Part shown: positions 7,054 to 16,179 of the stretch, in pieces
Numbering within the stretch: the first letter of the stretch is position 1
How the letters are laid out: each line of letters begins with the position of its first letter
NCBI GenBank assembly: GCA_004556565.1
Contig: SFGN01000014.1
Location: 1-58,705, forward strand
Length of the DNA stretch: 58,705 bases
Direction: 5' to 3'
Source of the DNA: Lachnospiraceae bacterium
GTDB taxonomy: Bacteria > Bacillota_A > Clostridia > Lachnospirales > Lachnospiraceae
Made by a program: the position numbers and the translations under genes
The notes under the pieces: model-generated
The model's input: only the letters and a program-made list of their open reading frames with translations
Told to the model about the DNA's origin: nothing
Database searches by the model: none

Positions 7054-9834
7054 ATGAAAAGGAAATGGAACAGGTTTATAGGTATCTTGCTTTGCTGCGC
7101 TATGTTGCTGGGGATGCTCCCGATGACTGCGCAGGCAGAGCTGGGGGATCTTCAGTTCGTAGAGTGGTCGGAGAATTCGATCGGAAGAATCGGAATGCTC
7201 TTTGATCAGTACCCGAATGCAAATACATATGGTGTGAAACTTTATACGGAAGAGGGAGAGTGTCTCAACGAAAATTATTGTATATGCCCCGCTATAAAAA
7301 GTGCTTATAATAGGGTCTTGGTTTTTCCGCAAAGTGTACTTATAAGGTATGGAAGAGAAGGAAAGCATAACTATAAGTTCGGAGTTGTCGCAAGAGACAA
7401 GTATGGAAAGATCATTTCAAAAGAAACAATGTCTTCCATGAAGGCTTTCTATCATAAACGGACGGATCCTGTTGATGGGGTCAGATGGGACGGAGAGACA
7501 GCAACATGGAATATGGCAGATACCAAATCCACCTTGGGGTATTGGGTTTGGTTATACAGAGATGGTGAATGTGTGGGCAAGAAAGAGCTGGAGGGTGCGG
7601 AGAAGAATCGGGTGGATTTTAGTGAATATATGCATGATTACGGCGCCTACTCCTTTATGGTAAGAGTAATTCCCCAAGTGTATATTGAGCAGGAACCGGC
7701 AGAACTCTGTGCGTCTATCTGGGAGGAAAGTGACATCATTTACGAAGGAGTGAAGACCTTAAAAGGTGGGATTGCCCTTACCTCCGGTGCTATTATTGGT
7801 CAGCAGATGTGTATTGCTTTGACAGGATATGCGGGTACGCTGGATAGAAGCGTCCTGCATTTTCAGTGGCGTGTTAAGGAAGAGAGTGGATGGACGGATA
7901 TTGAGAACGGACAGATTTCGAACTATGTACCTACGAAAGATATGTTGGGAAAGGAAATCAGCTTAAAAATCACAGCAGATGATCATGAGGGAAGTCTGGT
8001 AAGCTCGTCGCTTGTTGTGTCAAAGCAGTCCACTTGTAAGAAGACCGAACCGATCGTATTGAAGGCGGTGAAGCCGGACTATACTTCTTTTGTTATCGAA
8101 AACTTTTCGGAGGAACAGGACTACGTGGTGCGGTCTGCACGGGAAGAGAATAAATGGACGATTGACTGGGAAGACCAAAAGATAATTGCTGATACTGTTA
8201 CAGATCTCACACCGGATAAAGTCTATTATGTGTACACACGTTATAAAGAAACAGATATATGTAAAGCAAGTGTTGTGGTGACAGAGGGCAGTATTCTTCT
8301 CCAGGATGAAAGAAGACTCGCCAAAGTAAAGCTGGAAGGATATACGGATTATGGTCCGGGCAACACAATCTTTATTCCTGTCAATACAAGTAAGACGATA
8401 AAAATCAGTAAAGAACCGTTGAATGCCAATATGTTCTGGTTCACTTTCAAGTCTCCGGCAAGTACAGATCTCTATTCTATTACGGATTCCGTTACCGGTC
8501 AGGTTGCTGTGGATTGTGAGATGCCTGAGAGCATTACTTTGAAGGCAGGAAGTACGACAGGTTATGGTACTCTGGGAGCATATTATAATGATGTTATGTA
8601 TAATTACGGAACATGGAAGATTAGAGTGTATGACCCGGAAAATATAGATTCCGTTACAGTAATCACTTCTCCCATATATGAAGATATTACATTGAATGTA
8701 GGAGATTCTTATACACCGGAAAAACAGGATGTATTACTGGGACCGGAGGAAGCCAACGAGCAGTACCATTACGAATGGCGGGTATGCACGACTTCAAATA
8801 TGTTTGGCAATTACTACTCCGGAACGGAAAATCAATATATCAGTGTCGATGCCAAGACAGGTACCGTGACGGCACTGCAGTCCACGAAAGATGCAGCCGG
8901 ATATGATTTGAACCTTGCAAGCGTTGCACTATGTGCAGTGAAAGGGACATCGTATAACGTAGTATCCTATTATAAGATACAGGTAAATGAAGAAAATGCG
9001 GAAGCAGATGACGTGACACTTCCTAAGAAGTCGCTGAGATTGTGTCCGGGAGAGGTTGCACCCCTCAGTGCAGTTGTTAATCCGGTGAATACAACAGAAC
9101 CGGTTGTATGGGAAAGGGAAAGCGGCAGCGAGAACATAACAGTTAGCAAAACCGGTCTGGTGACAGTGCTGCCGACGGCTGCAATCGGAGAAACGGCAGT
9201 TATAAAAGTATCCTGTGGAGCGAAATATGCTACCTGTAAGGTTACTGTAACAGAATTCGAGGATCCGTATGTTACTAAGCTTCCATTTACAGACGTTCCG
9301 GAAGATGCATGGTTCTATGATTATGTCAAGGATGTCTATGACAGGGGCCTGATGACCGGACTTAGTGAAACACTGTTTGGACCATCTCAGGATCTGGCGA
9401 GAGCGCAGTTCGCCGTAATCCTGTATCGTATGGAAGGGGCGCCGGAAACAGAATACGGAGGAAATTTCCCGGATGTGCCGGAAGGAACCTGGTATACGGA
9501 TGCGGTTGCCTGGGCAGTTGAAAATGGAATTGTGACAGGATATACCAGTACCGGAACCTTCGGACCGTCAGACAAGATTACCCGCGAACAGATGGCTGTT
9601 ATGATGTACCGGTACGCAAAATATAAAGGCTGTGATGTGTCAGAGATGAAAGAATTGGGAAGCTTCCCGGATGCCGGCGCAGTCAGCCTGTTTGCTGAAG
9701 ACGCACTGAAATGGTGTACGGCAGCAGGCATCATAAGCGGAGATGGACAGACCGGAATGCTAATGCCGCAGGGAAATACAAACAGGGCGGTATGTGCGAC
9801 GATCATCAGCCGTTATATAGAAAGTATGGATTAA
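7054..9834 (+). CDS. Large secreted SLH-domain surface protein with BIG2-like domain
   Basis: A 926-residue exported protein. The ATG at 7054 follows GGAAGGAGG closely; the same frame extends 13 codons upstream without a ribosome site. The signal peptide is residues 1-29, ending in AQAE. Residues about 30-640 are beta-rich segments of uncertain family, some resembling fibronectin-type or Ig-like folds. A BIG_2-type Ig domain lies at about 650-735 (LPKKSLRLCPGEVAPLSAVV). Three SLH repeats cover about 744-924, with ITREQMAVMMYRYAKYKG in the second. SLH repeats anchor the protein to secondary wall polymer, leaving the N-terminal part exposed. Its SLH block is nearly the same as those of the two later proteins, so the three look like duplicates that kept the anchor and diverged outside. 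Confidence 0.9.
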   Translation: MKRKWNRFIGILLCCAMLLGMLPMTAQAELGDLQFVEWSENSIGRIGMLFDQYPNANTYGVKLYTEEGECLNENYCICPAIKSAYNRVLVFPQSVLIRYGREGKHNYKFGVVARDKYGKIISKETMSSMKAFYHKRTDPVDGVRWDGETATWNMADTKSTLGYWVWLYRDGECVGKKELEGAEKNRVDFSEYMHDYGAYSFMVRVIPQVYIEQEPAELCASIWEESDIIYEGVKTLKGGIALTSGAIIGQQMCIALTGYAGTLDRSVLHFQWRVKEESGWTDIENGQISNYVPTKDMLGKEISLKITADDHEGSLVSSSLVVSKQSTCKKTEPIVLKAVKPDYTSFVIENFSEEQDYVVRSAREENKWTIDWEDQKIIADTVTDLTPDKVYYVYTRYKETDICKASVVVTEGSILLQDERRLAKVKLEGYTDYGPGNTIFIPVNTSKTIKISKEPLNANMFWFTFKSPASTDLYSITDSVTGQVAVDCEMPESITLKAGSTTGYGTLGAYYNDVMYNYGTWKIRVYDPENIDSVTVITSPIYEDITLNVGDSYTPEKQDVLLGPEEANEQYHYEWRVCTTSNMFGNYYSGTENQYISVDAKTGTVTALQSTKDAAGYDLNLASVALCAVKGTSYNVVSYYKIQVNEENAEADDVTLPKKSLRLCPGEVAPLSAVVNPVNTTEPVVWERESGSENITVSKTGLVTVLPTAAIGETAVIKVSCGAKYATCKVTVTEFEDPYVTKLPFTDVPEDAWFYDYVKDVYDRGLMTGLSETLFGPSQDLARAQFAVILYRMEGAPETEYGGNFPDVPEGTWYTDAVAWAVENGIVTGYTSTGTFGPSDKITREQMAVMMYRYAKYKGCDVSEMKELGSFPDAGAVSLFAEDALKWCTAAGIISGDGQTGMLMPQGNTNRAVCATIISRYIESMD

Positions 9835-9836
9835 TT

Positions 9837-9862
9837 GTCTGCCAAATGAAGATTTGACAGAC
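9837..9862 (+). other. RNA hairpin just after the first large SLH gene
   Basis: GTCTGCCAAAT and ATTTGACAGAC form an 11-bp stem with one mismatch around a GAAG loop. No T tract follows, so this is not a classical terminator. It may stabilise or punctuate the mRNA between the SLH gene and the receiver-like gene. Confidence 0.45.
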
Positions 9863-9975
9863 GTATGCCCTGAGGCCACCAGAGCATTGAGCCGGAGGAC
9901 AATGTTTTCGTGGCGGGAGAAAAACAGAAAAGAAAAAATGTTCCTGCTGCGGCAGGGGAAAGGAGGCAGGATGAA

Positions 9976-10365
9976 TTGAAAAGAATTGCAGTTAACATAC
10001 GGAACAGAGTTTTTTCGGAAAGTATATTACTGATGTTAAGGCAGACAGGAGATTTCCGCCCGATTCCGATTCCTTCACAGCAGCAGGACATGATTCTGAT
10101 TGAGTGTCTGGATGCTGTACCGGAGATTCTTCTTATGGACGTTACTCCATCTCTTGCGGAATCAACGCCTGAAGGAAGGCTCTCTCTGGTCAGGGAGATC
10201 CGACGGGAACTGCCGGAATGTAAGATTGCTTTGTTGTGTGATGAGGTTGCTTATCCGGAACTGGCACGCGATGTTATGCGGGCAAAACAGACGGGACAGA
10301 TCGATGCATTTTTCTATGCTTCAGTTACGGCCGAGTATCTGGCTGCGGCATTGGATGCATTGTAA
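9976..10365 (+). CDS. Stand-alone degenerate response-regulator receiver-like protein
   Basis: A 129-residue protein. I place the start at TTG 9976, since AGGAGG lies 9 bp upstream and the resulting N-terminus (KRIAVNIRNRVFSESILLML) fits the first strand and helix of a receiver domain; a GTG at 9910 would add 22 charged residues without a ribosome site. The Asp in EILLMDVTP fits the phospho-acceptor position. The N-terminal acidic pair is replaced by RNR, the switch Ser/Thr position reads C (IALLCDE) and the conserved Lys appears lost (DAFFYASV). There is no output domain. It may be a phosphorylation-independent partner in the signalling chain. It lies between two SLH genes and probably shares their transcript. 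Confidence 0.6.
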   Translation: MKRIAVNIRNRVFSESILLMLRQTGDFRPIPIPSQQQDMILIECLDAVPEILLMDVTPSLAESTPEGRLSLVREIRRELPECKIALLCDEVAYPELARDVMRAKQTGQIDAFFYASVTAEYLAAALDAL

Positions 10366-10397
10366 ATCGTTCGGTTAATAAAGAAGGAGGAAAATGA

Positions 10398-12647
10398 ATG
10401 AAACAAAGAAGAAGCAAAGTGTTAAGTATACTGCTCTGCTGTGTGATGCTTATAGGGCTTATTCCGGTAAGTGCCCATGCGGAAGAGACAGGGATCGAGA
10501 TTACCGGGGCAGTACTCCGTGTAGATGACTTTGAGGCACCCGCCTACGGACAGCCGATTAAGCAGCCGACGATAGAAATCGAAAGTATCACACCGGCGGG
10601 GGCAGTATCGCACGTGAAAACAAGAAGCTATTTTTCTCATGAGGAGGAAGATGGATACTGGTACGGAGTGTCCGGCGGAACATATGAGACAGGAAAGTAC
10701 GCTGTGTATATATACCTTGAGACAACGGACAGTGACTATCAGATTGTTCCGGGGCAATTCCCGGAAGTAATGGAATTTGGCGGTATAGAGTTTTTTAGGG
10801 CATCTACGGGTTCGAAGTGGATTGGATATGCGCATTATTTTGACATTGGTGCGATTGATGCTGTGGATGTAACAGTGGCAGTTCCTGTTCCGGGTGAGGC
10901 ACCGGGTGTGGCTTATTCGTCAGATTCCCGTTATTATGTGGCATCTTCAGGCTGGGAGCCGTCTGAGGCAGTATTCGAGGAGGGCAAAGGTTACAGCGTG
11001 CTGGTTACGCTGGAAGCAGCAGAGGGCTACTATTTCCCCGAAGATATCAGTTATACGGTCAACGGAGAAGATGCGGAGATTATTACACGGAGCAAAGAAG
11101 AAGTAAAGATGTATTATGATTTTTCCAGTTATAATCTCTGGGTGAAAGGAATCAAGGTAAGTGATTCCAATAAGGATGATGTGCTGGGAGAACTGGATGA
11201 GGGAAGTACCGTTACCTTTGATCCGGCAACTTCCACTCTGACGCTGGATAATGCTTCCATTCAGGAGGATGATACATCATTAAGCGGCGATGTAATGGGA
11301 ATCTATTCTAAAATGGATCTGACCCTGGAAGTGAAGGGTGAGAATGCCATCGCGCAAACGGATACATGGATTGATTATGGTATCCTCTCCACCAAAGATC
11401 TTACCATCACAGGCGGGGGGACATTGAGCATCGACGATACCTGTGAGGAGGCAATCCGAATGGACGGTGACGCCGACCTGACGATTGAGAATGTCACCCT
11501 TCGCATTTACGATTGTGGCGTCGTCACAGAGGAGGGCATAGTTACGGTGAACAGCGGAAGGATAGAGGCTGTCGGTGAAAATTACGAAACAGGAATCGAA
11601 GGAGATCACCTTATTATCAATGGCGGAGAGCATAAGCTTGGAACCGACTGTTATATCAAACTGAAAAAGGATTTTGTGATGAACGGCGGAACGATGACGG
11701 TGGAATCCGACTATGGCATGGTATCGTATGGAACGGTGGAAATCAATGGCGGGAAGCTCAGTATGTCACCGGAGGAGGATATGGTCGGTCTATATGCGGA
11801 TGAGAAGATTACAGTCAACGGCGGTGATGTGACGATAGAGGGCGTTGTCGGATGTGGTGGGACGATAGAAATAAACGGCGGAACGGTGATTGTTTCCACA
11901 AGTGAAGGCAACGCAATCTATTGTAATGCGGGAGTTGACCTTTCCGGTTATCCGTCTCCGATTGTAACGGTCGGCATGAATGCGGAAGGAAGCGATGCTT
12001 CGTTATGGGATAATACGACACCGCTTGCAGCACCAATTACATCGGAAGAAGAGAAAACATATAAATATATTAAGATAGAACCTAATATTGTGCTTCCGTA
12101 TAAAGATGTCCGGGAAGGTGACTGGTTCTATGATTATGTGTATGATGTCTATGTGAAGAAGCTTATGACCGGCTTAAGTGCAGATACCTTCGGACCTGCA
12201 AATAATCTTGTGAGAGCACAGTTTGCCGTAATCCTGTATCGTATGGAAGGAGAGCCGGAGGTAGGGTATCAGGATACATTTCCGGATGTGGCAGATGGAA
12301 CATTCTATAGTAAGGCAGTTATCTGGGCGGCTGAGAATAAGATTGTAACAGGATATTCCAGCACAGGTATGTTCGGACCGAATGACCCAATCACCAGAGA
12401 GCAGATGGCGGTTATGATGTTCCGTTATGCGAATTATAAAGGAAAAGATACAAGCCCACGCGAAGATCTGACTCCGTTCCCGGATGATGAGAAAGTACAG
12501 GACTTTGCAGTAGATGCACTGGAGTGGTGTACAGCATTGGAGATTATTACCGGTAAGGGAACAGAGAAGGCACTGGATCCACAGGGAAGTACGAATCGTG
12601 CGGAGTGTGCAACAATTATCAGTCGTTATACGAATACTGTGAAATAG
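10398..12647 (+). CDS. Secreted SLH-domain protein with beta-helix-like repeats
   Basis: A 749-residue exported protein with AAGGAGG upstream. The signal peptide is residues 1-29, ending in SAHAEE. Residues about 35-250 are beta-rich and of unknown family. Residues about 285-520 contain many short strands with recurring INGG and MNGG turns, which suggests a right-handed beta-helix or the carbohydrate-binding repeat style found in clostridial surface proteins. Three SLH repeats fill about 568-748, with RAQFAVILYRMEGEPE and ITREQMAVMMFRYANYKG. It is probably a wall-anchored adhesin or glycan-binding protein, but the ligand cannot be told. It is followed within 26 bp by another SLH gene. Confidence 0.88.
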   Translation: MKQRRSKVLSILLCCVMLIGLIPVSAHAEETGIEITGAVLRVDDFEAPAYGQPIKQPTIEIESITPAGAVSHVKTRSYFSHEEEDGYWYGVSGGTYETGKYAVYIYLETTDSDYQIVPGQFPEVMEFGGIEFFRASTGSKWIGYAHYFDIGAIDAVDVTVAVPVPGEAPGVAYSSDSRYYVASSGWEPSEAVFEEGKGYSVLVTLEAAEGYYFPEDISYTVNGEDAEIITRSKEEVKMYYDFSSYNLWVKGIKVSDSNKDDVLGELDEGSTVTFDPATSTLTLDNASIQEDDTSLSGDVMGIYSKMDLTLEVKGENAIAQTDTWIDYGILSTKDLTITGGGTLSIDDTCEEAIRMDGDADLTIENVTLRIYDCGVVTEEGIVTVNSGRIEAVGENYETGIEGDHLIINGGEHKLGTDCYIKLKKDFVMNGGTMTVESDYGMVSYGTVEINGGKLSMSPEEDMVGLYADEKITVNGGDVTIEGVVGCGGTIEINGGTVIVSTSEGNAIYCNAGVDLSGYPSPIVTVGMNAEGSDASLWDNTTPLAAPITSEEEKTYKYIKIEPNIVLPYKDVREGDWFYDYVYDVYVKKLMTGLSADTFGPANNLVRAQFAVILYRMEGEPEVGYQDTFPDVADGTFYSKAVIWAAENKIVTGYSSTGMFGPNDPITREQMAVMMFRYANYKGKDTSPREDLTPFPDDEKVQDFAVDALEWCTALEIITGKGTEKALDPQGSTNRAECATIISRYTNTVK

Positions 12648-12673
12648 AAATAGTTTAAAAGGAGATGTTAATT

Positions 12674-14131
12674 ATGAGGAAAAGGGTTATTAGTTTTATT
12701 CTATGTATGGCAATGGTATTTATGTTCTTGCCTGCCACAGCCCGGGCTGCGGAATTTTCAAATCAAGAGTTTTCTTTAGAACTGAATAAAAAATATTCGA
12801 GTTACTATCTGACTTTTGACGATCATAATTATGAAGCATATAGTGTTCAGATGCTTGACGGAACGGGCGTTCTGCCGGAAGGCCTGGACTGGCGCTGGAA
12901 CGCAACAGGCATATATCTTGCCGGTACACCGACAAAGAGCGGAGAATATTCTGTTGCGTTTAAGATTGTGCGTGGAGACGATAATTCCGAGCTTATTCAC
13001 AGAGTATTTATTACGGTAGGAGAAGGAGAGACCTCTTCTGAAGAGATGATTTTGTATACAACAGCTGATTATTCTAGGGAATGGCTGACTTTTGATGATC
13101 ATAATTCTGAAGCAATAACGGTAGACATTTCAGATGGAGAACTGCCGGAAGGATTAAACTGGTACTGGAACGCAGAAGGAATCTATTTGAAAGGATCACC
13201 GAAAGAACCGGGTGTGTATTGCGCGACATTCAGAGTTGTCCGCGGAGATGACGGTTCTGTTGTCCGTCACAGCGTGACTATTAATGTGAAAGAACCGGAG
13301 CATTCCTCTGAGGAAATACCGCTTTCTGTTTTACAACCTATAGGCAGAAGATTTCTGCTGTTTGATGACCATAATTATGAAACAAAAAGTGTCAAACTGA
13401 TTAATGGATCTTTGCCGGAGGGAATGGACTGGTCATGTAATGCGGAAGGAATATGTCTTACGGGAACACCAACCGAGTCAGGAAGCTATTATCCTACTTT
13501 CCGTATCGTCCGTGGGGATGATGATTCGGTACTTCTTCATTCAGTGACCATAGTTGTATATGACGAAGAAAAGATGCCATTTACAGATGTAAAAGAGGGA
13601 GACTGGTATTATGATGCGATTGAATTCAACTATATATATGGATATATGACCGGAAAAACAGAAACGACATTTGTCCCTCTTGAGAATATAGCCCGCGCTC
13701 AGTTTGCAGTAATTCTCCATCGTTTGGAGGGACAGGTACAAACGGAATATACCCCGGTATTTCCGGATGTGCAGGATAATATCTGGTATACAGACGCGAT
13801 TCTCTGGGCAAGCAGCAAGAAAATCGTTACCGGATATTCAGACACAGGGATGTTCGGACCGGCGGATAATATCACACGGGAACAGATGGCTGTAATGATG
13901 TACCGTTATGCACAGTATAAGGGTTATGATGTGAGCGAAATGGCAGATTTCTCACCATTTGACGATGCGGCAAGTGTCAGCGTATATGCGCAGGAAGCAA
14001 TGGGCTGGGCAGTAGGAACGGGTATTATTACCGGTAAATATGCAGGAACCATGCTTGATCCACAGGGAAATGCCCTCCGCGCAGAATGTGCGATTATTAT
14101 CCAGAGATTTATGAACTACTATTACTTCTAA
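12674..14131 (+). CDS. Secreted SLH-domain protein with three Ig-like repeats
   Basis: A 485-residue exported protein. The ATG at 12674 is chosen because AAAAGGAG ends at 12664, directly against the alternative ATG at 12665. A signal peptide (about 1-25) is followed by three homologous repeats of 85-90 residues. Each has the pattern FDDHN, then LPEG-(L/M)-(D/N)-W, then a G-TP or G-SP turn and RGDD. The G-x-P turn and alternating strands resemble putative Ig (He_PIG-type) domains. Three SLH repeats complete the protein (about 303-483). The FDDHN plus RGDD signature, repeated three times, is not one I recognise. It is probably co-transcribed with the preceding SLH gene. Confidence 0.88.
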   Translation: MRKRVISFILCMAMVFMFLPATARAAEFSNQEFSLELNKKYSSYYLTFDDHNYEAYSVQMLDGTGVLPEGLDWRWNATGIYLAGTPTKSGEYSVAFKIVRGDDNSELIHRVFITVGEGETSSEEMILYTTADYSREWLTFDDHNSEAITVDISDGELPEGLNWYWNAEGIYLKGSPKEPGVYCATFRVVRGDDGSVVRHSVTINVKEPEHSSEEIPLSVLQPIGRRFLLFDDHNYETKSVKLINGSLPEGMDWSCNAEGICLTGTPTESGSYYPTFRIVRGDDDSVLLHSVTIVVYDEEKMPFTDVKEGDWYYDAIEFNYIYGYMTGKTETTFVPLENIARAQFAVILHRLEGQVQTEYTPVFPDVQDNIWYTDAILWASSKKIVTGYSDTGMFGPADNITREQMAVMMYRYAQYKGYDVSEMADFSPFDDAASVSVYAQEAMGWAVGTGIITGKYAGTMLDPQGNALRAECAIIIQRFMNYYYF

Positions 14132-14209
14132 CCATGCGGCATCAGAATGTAAAATAATAAAGATGTAAAAACATAATGACAGAAAAGTGTATTGAAAGGA
14201 GAATGGAAT

Positions 14210-15604
14210 ATGGGACTTATTAAAGCGGGAATAGGAGCACTTGGCGGTGTCCTTGCAGATCAGTGGAAAGAGTTCTTTTACTGTGAATCACTGGAAAAAG
14301 ATGTAATGGTGGTAAAAGGAAAAAAGAGGATTACGGGGCGCTCTTCCAACACCAAGGGAAATGACAATATCATTTCCAATGGTTCAGGAATCGCTGTGGC
14401 AGACGGGCAGTGTATGATGATTGTTGAACAGGGGAAAGTAGTGGAGGTATGTGCCGAACCGGGCGAGTATACTTATGACACATCCACCGAGCCCAGTATT
14501 TTTACAGGAGATCTGGGGGACGGCATAGCGGCAACGTTCCGCTCCATTGGAAAGCGCTTTACATATGGCGGGGATACCGGGAAGGACCAGAGAGTGTATT
14601 ATTTCAACACGAAAGAACTGATAGACAATAAATTCGGTACGCCGAATCCGATTCCGTTCCGGGTGGTGGACCGTAATATCGGACTGGATATTGATGTGTC
14701 CGTCAGATGTTCAGGTGTATATTCTTACCGGATTTCTAATCCGCTTTTGTTCTACACGAATGTGTGCGGAAATGTCCAGCAGGAATACAACAGGTCGGAG
14801 ATTGAGAGCCAGTTAAAGACAGAATTTATCAGTGCCCTGCAGCCGGCATTTGCAAAAATTTCGGAGCTGGAGATTCGACCGAGCGCTCTGCCGGGACACG
14901 CGGAAGAACTTTCGGAAGCCATGAATGAAGCACTTACGAAGAAATGGGGAGAGCTTAGAGGACTGACAGTCGTATCAATTGCAATGAACCCGATTACGCT
15001 GCCGGAAGAAGATGCCGAGATGATTAAACAGGCACAGAGGACGGCAATCATGCGTGACCCTACGATGGCGGCGGCTACACTGGTGGGCGCACAGTCAGAC
15101 GCTATGAAAACGGCGGCGGGCAATCCGAATGGTGCTATGATGGGCTTTATGGGCATGGGAATGGCACAGCAGGCAGGCGGCATGAATGCTCAGAATCTGT
15201 TTGCGATGGGTCAGCAGCAGGCAGCACAGCAGCAGGCGGCTTCCGTCCAGGGAAGCTGGAAATGTTCCTGCGGGGCAATGGCAACCGGAAAATTCTGTAT
15301 GGAGTGCGGAGCGAAAAAACCGGAACCGGTAAAACCAGGGGCGTGGAAATGCAGCTGCGGACATATGGCAACCGGAAAATTCTGCCCGGAATGTGGTTCT
15401 CCGAAACCGGCAGATGACGGGTGGACATGTTCCTGCGGCGCGATAAATAAAGGGAAGTTCTGCCAGAACTGTGGCGCGAAGAAGCCGGCGGACGCTCCAC
15501 TGTATCGCTGTGACAAGTGTGGATGGGAGCCGAAAGATCCGAAGAATCCGCCGAAGTTCTGTCCGGAATGCGGTGATCCATTTGATGAAAATGATGTGCA
15601 GTAA
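14210..15604 (+). CDS. SPFH-domain (YdjI-like) protein with C-terminal zinc ribbons
   Basis: A 464-residue protein starting at ATG 14210 behind GAAAGGAG. The N-terminal two thirds match the SPFH-type 'virion core protein' family of B. subtilis YdjI: the start MGLIKAGIGALGG, VMVVKGKKRITGRSS and an SPFH-like core to about residue 290. A Met/Gln/Ala-rich linker (about 300-346) leads to four zinc ribbons at 347-464: three units of the form W-x-C-S-C-G ... G-K-F-C-x-x-C-G and a last one, YRCDKCGWEPKDP...FCPECGDP. The last ribbon is shared with the protein encoded at 16180. SPFH proteins form membrane-associated oligomers. YdjI works with YdjG and YdjH as a membrane-stress partner of PspA in Bacillus, and similar modules follow here, so envelope maintenance is inferred. 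Confidence 0.87.
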   Translation: MGLIKAGIGALGGVLADQWKEFFYCESLEKDVMVVKGKKRITGRSSNTKGNDNIISNGSGIAVADGQCMMIVEQGKVVEVCAEPGEYTYDTSTEPSIFTGDLGDGIAATFRSIGKRFTYGGDTGKDQRVYYFNTKELIDNKFGTPNPIPFRVVDRNIGLDIDVSVRCSGVYSYRISNPLLFYTNVCGNVQQEYNRSEIESQLKTEFISALQPAFAKISELEIRPSALPGHAEELSEAMNEALTKKWGELRGLTVVSIAMNPITLPEEDAEMIKQAQRTAIMRDPTMAAATLVGAQSDAMKTAAGNPNGAMMGFMGMGMAQQAGGMNAQNLFAMGQQQAAQQQAASVQGSWKCSCGAMATGKFCMECGAKKPEPVKPGAWKCSCGHMATGKFCPECGSPKPADDGWTCSCGAINKGKFCQNCGAKKPADAPLYRCDKCGWEPKDPKNPPKFCPECGDPFDENDVQ

Positions 15605-15629
15605 ATGAGGGAAGGATGCGAAGATTGTT

Positions 15630-16169
15630 ATGATGAAGAAAATGATTGCTTTGATGCTGGCCGGTTTCATGGTATTTAGTCTGGCTGCATGTTCAGGCGG
15701 TGACAAAAAAGAAGAAGAGACTACGCAGGAAGAGACTGCGCAGGAAGATGCTGAGGAAGAAACGCTTGTATACATTTCCAGTGGGAGACTGAGTGCGATC
15801 GCACCACCGGAAGGATGGGAACAGGAATCGGACGATTCAGAGAATGAGTTGGTTTACAACAAGTTAGACGCTGAGGACGGAGAAATTCTCCAGCTTTGGA
15901 TTGATATTGATTCGTACGATTCACCGGAGGTAATTCTCGAGAGAACAAAAGAAGGGAATAAAGACCTGGGTAAAGAATGTGAAGAGGAAGAAAGAACTAT
16001 CGGAGGCATCGATTTCCTTTATCTCATTCCGGAATATGGATATAACACACTTTATGGAACGAAAGATGGTGTGACCATAATGATTTCTCATGATCAGGGA
16101 ATCAGTCTGGATGACGAAGGAGTTCAGGACATTATCAACAGTATCATCGTTGCACCGGAAGAAGAATAG
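15630..16169 (+). CDS. Small lipoprotein
   Basis: A 179-residue lipoprotein with a lipobox LAAC; the acylated Cys is at about residue 21. A Glu/Thr-rich acidic linker (25-45) leads to a globular domain of about 130 residues with no recognised family. The ribosome site is weak, and ATG 15630 and 15633 are both possible. It is probably tethered to the outer face of the membrane. It lies between the SPFH gene and the DUF4428 gene on the same strand with gaps of 25 and 10 bp, so it belongs to the envelope cluster. Confidence 0.8.
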   Translation: MMKKMIALMLAGFMVFSLAACSGGDKKEEETTQEETAQEDAEEETLVYISSGRLSAIAPPEGWEQESDDSENELVYNKLDAEDGEILQLWIDIDSYDSPEVILERTKEGNKDLGKECEEEERTIGGIDFLYLIPEYGYNTLYGTKDGVTIMISHDQGISLDDEGVQDIINSIIVAPEEE

Positions 16170-16179
16170 GAGGATTAAG

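Noticed and set aside
9863..9930. Possible riboswitch before the receiver-like gene
   Set aside because: The short GC-rich stretch did not match conserved cores of c-di-GMP, guanidine, fluoride, THF or SAM riboswitches that I could recall.
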